From contig NZ_NWUC01000001.1 of assembly GCF_002750855.1 (NCBI RefSeq), positions 124,001 to 188,000 of the forward strand: a stretch of DNA of 64,000 nt, written 5' to 3'. The first letter of the stretch is position 1. Each line of letters starts with the position of its first letter. Source of the DNA: Neopararhizobium haloflavum. GTDB lineage: Bacteria; Pseudomonadota; Alphaproteobacteria; Rhizobiales; Rhizobiaceae. The position numbers and the translations under genes are program-made. This document shows positions 62,740-64,000 of the stretch, piece after piece. The notes under the pieces were generated by a model. The model saw nothing but the letters and a program-made list of their open reading frames with translations. It ran no database searches and was not told the DNA's origin.

Positions 62740-63873
62740 TCACGCCAGCAAGGCCCTGGCCTCCTCTATGCCCAGTGCGGCCGGGCGCTCGCACGTTGTC
62801 TCCAGCGTGACGAATTCGCCGGTTTCACCCGATCGCAGAATGGCGAGCAATATCTCCATGCCGTGGAGGCTGCGCTCGAGCGAGCAACGGGCATCGCGCT
62901 TCTCGGCGATCGCCAACGCCATGTCCGCCAGGCCGGCGGTGCGGTAGTTCGCCATCATGGCGTGGTCATGCTTCTCGTTTGGAACGCCGAGGGGATGCTC
63001 CCATGCCTGCATGTCCTCGATGGGATTGTCGCGCGCGGCGATTTCAACCGTCCCGCCGAAGAAGTTCGGATCGGGCACGAAAATCGACCCTTCTGTACCG
63101 TAGAGTTCCATGTTGGCATGGCGGTGCGCCCAGACGTCCCAACTGGCAGAGAGCGTCACGGTGGCCCCGTTGGCAAATTCCAGAAGCGCGTTGATGCTGG
63201 TCGGCGTGGAGACCGCCAGCGTTTCACCCTTGCGCGGCTGGCTGGTGATGGTTCGTTCGGGAATGGGCGTCGTTGCCAGGGCGGCGACCCGTTTCACCGG
63301 ACCGACGAGATTGATCAGGTTGGCGATGTAGTATGGCCCTAGATCGAGAATGGGCCCGCCGCCGGGCTTGTAGAAGAAGTCCGGATTTGGATGCCAGTGC
63401 TCCATGCCGTGGTTCATCACGTGGCAGGTGCCGCCGATGATCGTGCCAACCGCGCCTTCGTCTATCGCCTTGCGCGCCAGTTGGTGCGCGCCGCCAAGGA
63501 AGGTGTCGGGGGCGGAGCCGACCGACAGACCCTTTTCGTCAGCGATGGCCTTCAGTTTCAGGCCCTCCGCCATGCTGAGCACCAACGGTTTTTCGGAATA
63601 GACGTGCTTGCCGGCCTGCAGAATGCGCTTGGATACGGCGAAATGGGCATCGGGTATGGTCAGGTTCACAACGAGACCAATGCGCTCATCCGCCAGAAGC
63701 GCATCGACGTCCATCGCTTCGACACCAAACTCGGCGGCGCGCGCATCGGCGGCCGCGCGATTCATGTCGGCGCAGCCGACGATGCGGATTCCGCGAAATT
63801 TCGGGGCGTAGCGGAAATAGGTCGCGGAGATGTTGCCGCAGCCAATGATGCCGATGCCCAATTCGTTTGTCAT
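62740..63873 (-). CDS. Gfo/Idh/MocA-family oxidoreductase
   Basis: A 377-residue NAD(P)-dependent oxidoreductase of sugars or cyclitols. The N-terminal Rossmann motif is IGIIGCGNISATYFRYA, and the signature EKPL is in GKHVYSEKPLVLS; the C-terminal sheet has GGGPILDLGPYYIANLINLVG with conserved Asp and Tyr. The substrate is unknown. ATG 63873 has GGGAG upstream, 13 bases after the preceding gene stop, so it is co-transcribed with a probable sugar isomerase. Confidence 0.92.
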   Translation of the reverse strand: MTNELGIGIIGCGNISATYFRYAPKFRGIRIVGCADMNRAAADARAAEFGVEAMDVDALLADERIGLVVNLTIPDAHFAVSKRILQAGKHVYSEKPLVLSMAEGLKLKAIADEKGLSVGSAPDTFLGGAHQLARKAIDEGAVGTIIGGTCHVMNHGMEHWHPNPDFFYKPGGGPILDLGPYYIANLINLVGPVKRVAALATTPIPERTITSQPRKGETLAVSTPTSINALLEFANGATVTLSASWDVWAHRHANMELYGTEGSIFVPDPNFFGGTVEIAARDNPIEDMQAWEHPLGVPNEKHDHAMMANYRTAGLADMALAIAEKRDARCSLERSLHGMEILLAILRSGETGEFVTLETTCERPAALGIEEARALLA

Positions 63874-63886
63874 TGCAGTCTCCCGA

Positions 63887-64000
63887 TCAAAAGGTTCTTG
63901 CCGCAGCGATGGATCGGCGGGCAAAGCGCTCCTCATCGGCGGGATTGTCGTGTTCCATGATGAAATAGCGCACTGGTGTGTCGCGCAGCGCCGTCATGAT
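63887..64000 (-). CDS. C-terminal end of a probable sugar phosphate isomerase/epimerase (cut by window end)
   Basis: Only the last 37 residues are visible; they contain VRYFIMEHDNPADEERFARR and end SIAAARTF. An ending like this (Phe-Glu/His-His-Asp, then a helix) is typical of xylose-isomerase-like TIM-barrel proteins such as sugar phosphate isomerase/epimerases. The partnership with a Gfo/Idh/MocA oxidoreductase 13 bases downstream is very common for that family. The identification rests on a short tail and context. Confidence 0.6.
   Translation of the reverse strand: MMTALRDTPVRYFIMEHDNPADEERFARRSIAAARTF

Noticed and set aside
1-64000. CRISPR array, insertion sequence or prophage
   Set aside because: I saw no regularly spaced repeats, transposase genes, terminal inverted repeats with transposase, or structural phage genes apart from one isolated DUF2793 protein.

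Overview
The window is chromosomal, GC-rich DNA of an alphaproteobacterium, most likely of the Hyphomicrobiales (Rhizobiales). The support is a CbrA/PleC/DivJ-type sensor kinase, an HWE-family histidine kinase, an ScfR-type regulator facing isocitrate lyase, a phasin with TGC-N3-GCA promoter sites, and a tRNA-His of the alphaproteobacterial type (G1:U72, A73, no encoded G-1). The order aceA, potFGHI, acetoacetyl-CoA synthetase, cbrA, phasin resembles the corresponding Sinorhizobium chromosome segment as I remember it. I see no prophage, insertion sequence, CRISPR array or integrase; nearly all of it reads as core and catabolic genome.

Layout. 1-2.8 kb: the 3' end of a chemoreceptor, then a PAP2 phosphatase overlapping DUF1206 and DUF4112 membrane proteins. 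2.8-7 kb: aceA with a small partner gene, the divergent regulator, and an L,D-transpeptidase. 7.1-11.2 kb: a complete polyamine ABC operon (potFGHI). 11.2-19.5 kb: an AsmA protein, acetoacetyl-CoA synthetase, a probable small RNA, the large sensor kinase CbrA, and a phasin. 19.6-24.1 kb: tRNA-His, an HWE kinase, a run of four very small membrane-protein genes, a metzincin-like DUF4214 protein and a DUF2793 protein. 24.2-31.7 kb: phosphomannomutase, mannose-1-phosphate guanylyltransferase/isomerase, an unknown membrane protein, a flavin monooxygenase, galE and a thioredoxin-fold protein. 31.8-37.4 kb: MmgE/PrpD, mesaconyl/itaconyl-CoA hydratase-like, acyl-CoA dehydrogenase, LysR and CaiB/BaiF genes, which together look like a C5-dicarboxylate (itaconate-type) locus. 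37.5-43 kb: a peptide ABC operon. 43.2-45.7 kb: glutaryl-CoA dehydrogenase and a glutarate-type CoA-transferase. 45.9-50 kb: soxC, soxD, a monohaem cytochrome and soxF. 50.1-64 kb: a small unknown membrane protein, an SSS symporter with its DUF4212 partner, gamma-glutamyltransferase, an animal-type haem peroxidase, a Kef-type antiporter, an adenylation-carrier protein with a membrane acyltransferase, a beta-hydroxyacid dehydrogenase, a Gfo/Idh/MocA oxidoreductase and the end of what is probably a sugar isomerase.

Functionally the window is about carbon uptake and storage: acetate/C2 assimilation (glyoxylate shunt, SSS symporter), the PHB cycle (acetoacetyl-CoA synthetase, phasin, possibly tied to CbrA), oligopeptide and polyamine import, C5 dicarboxylate breakdown, and periplasmic sulfur oxidation. 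The items most worth following up are the structured RNA candidate at 15341-15462, the cluster of tiny membrane proteins at 20957-21629, the itaconate-like locus without a visible lyase, and the adenylation/carrier plus acyltransferase pair at 58874-61655.
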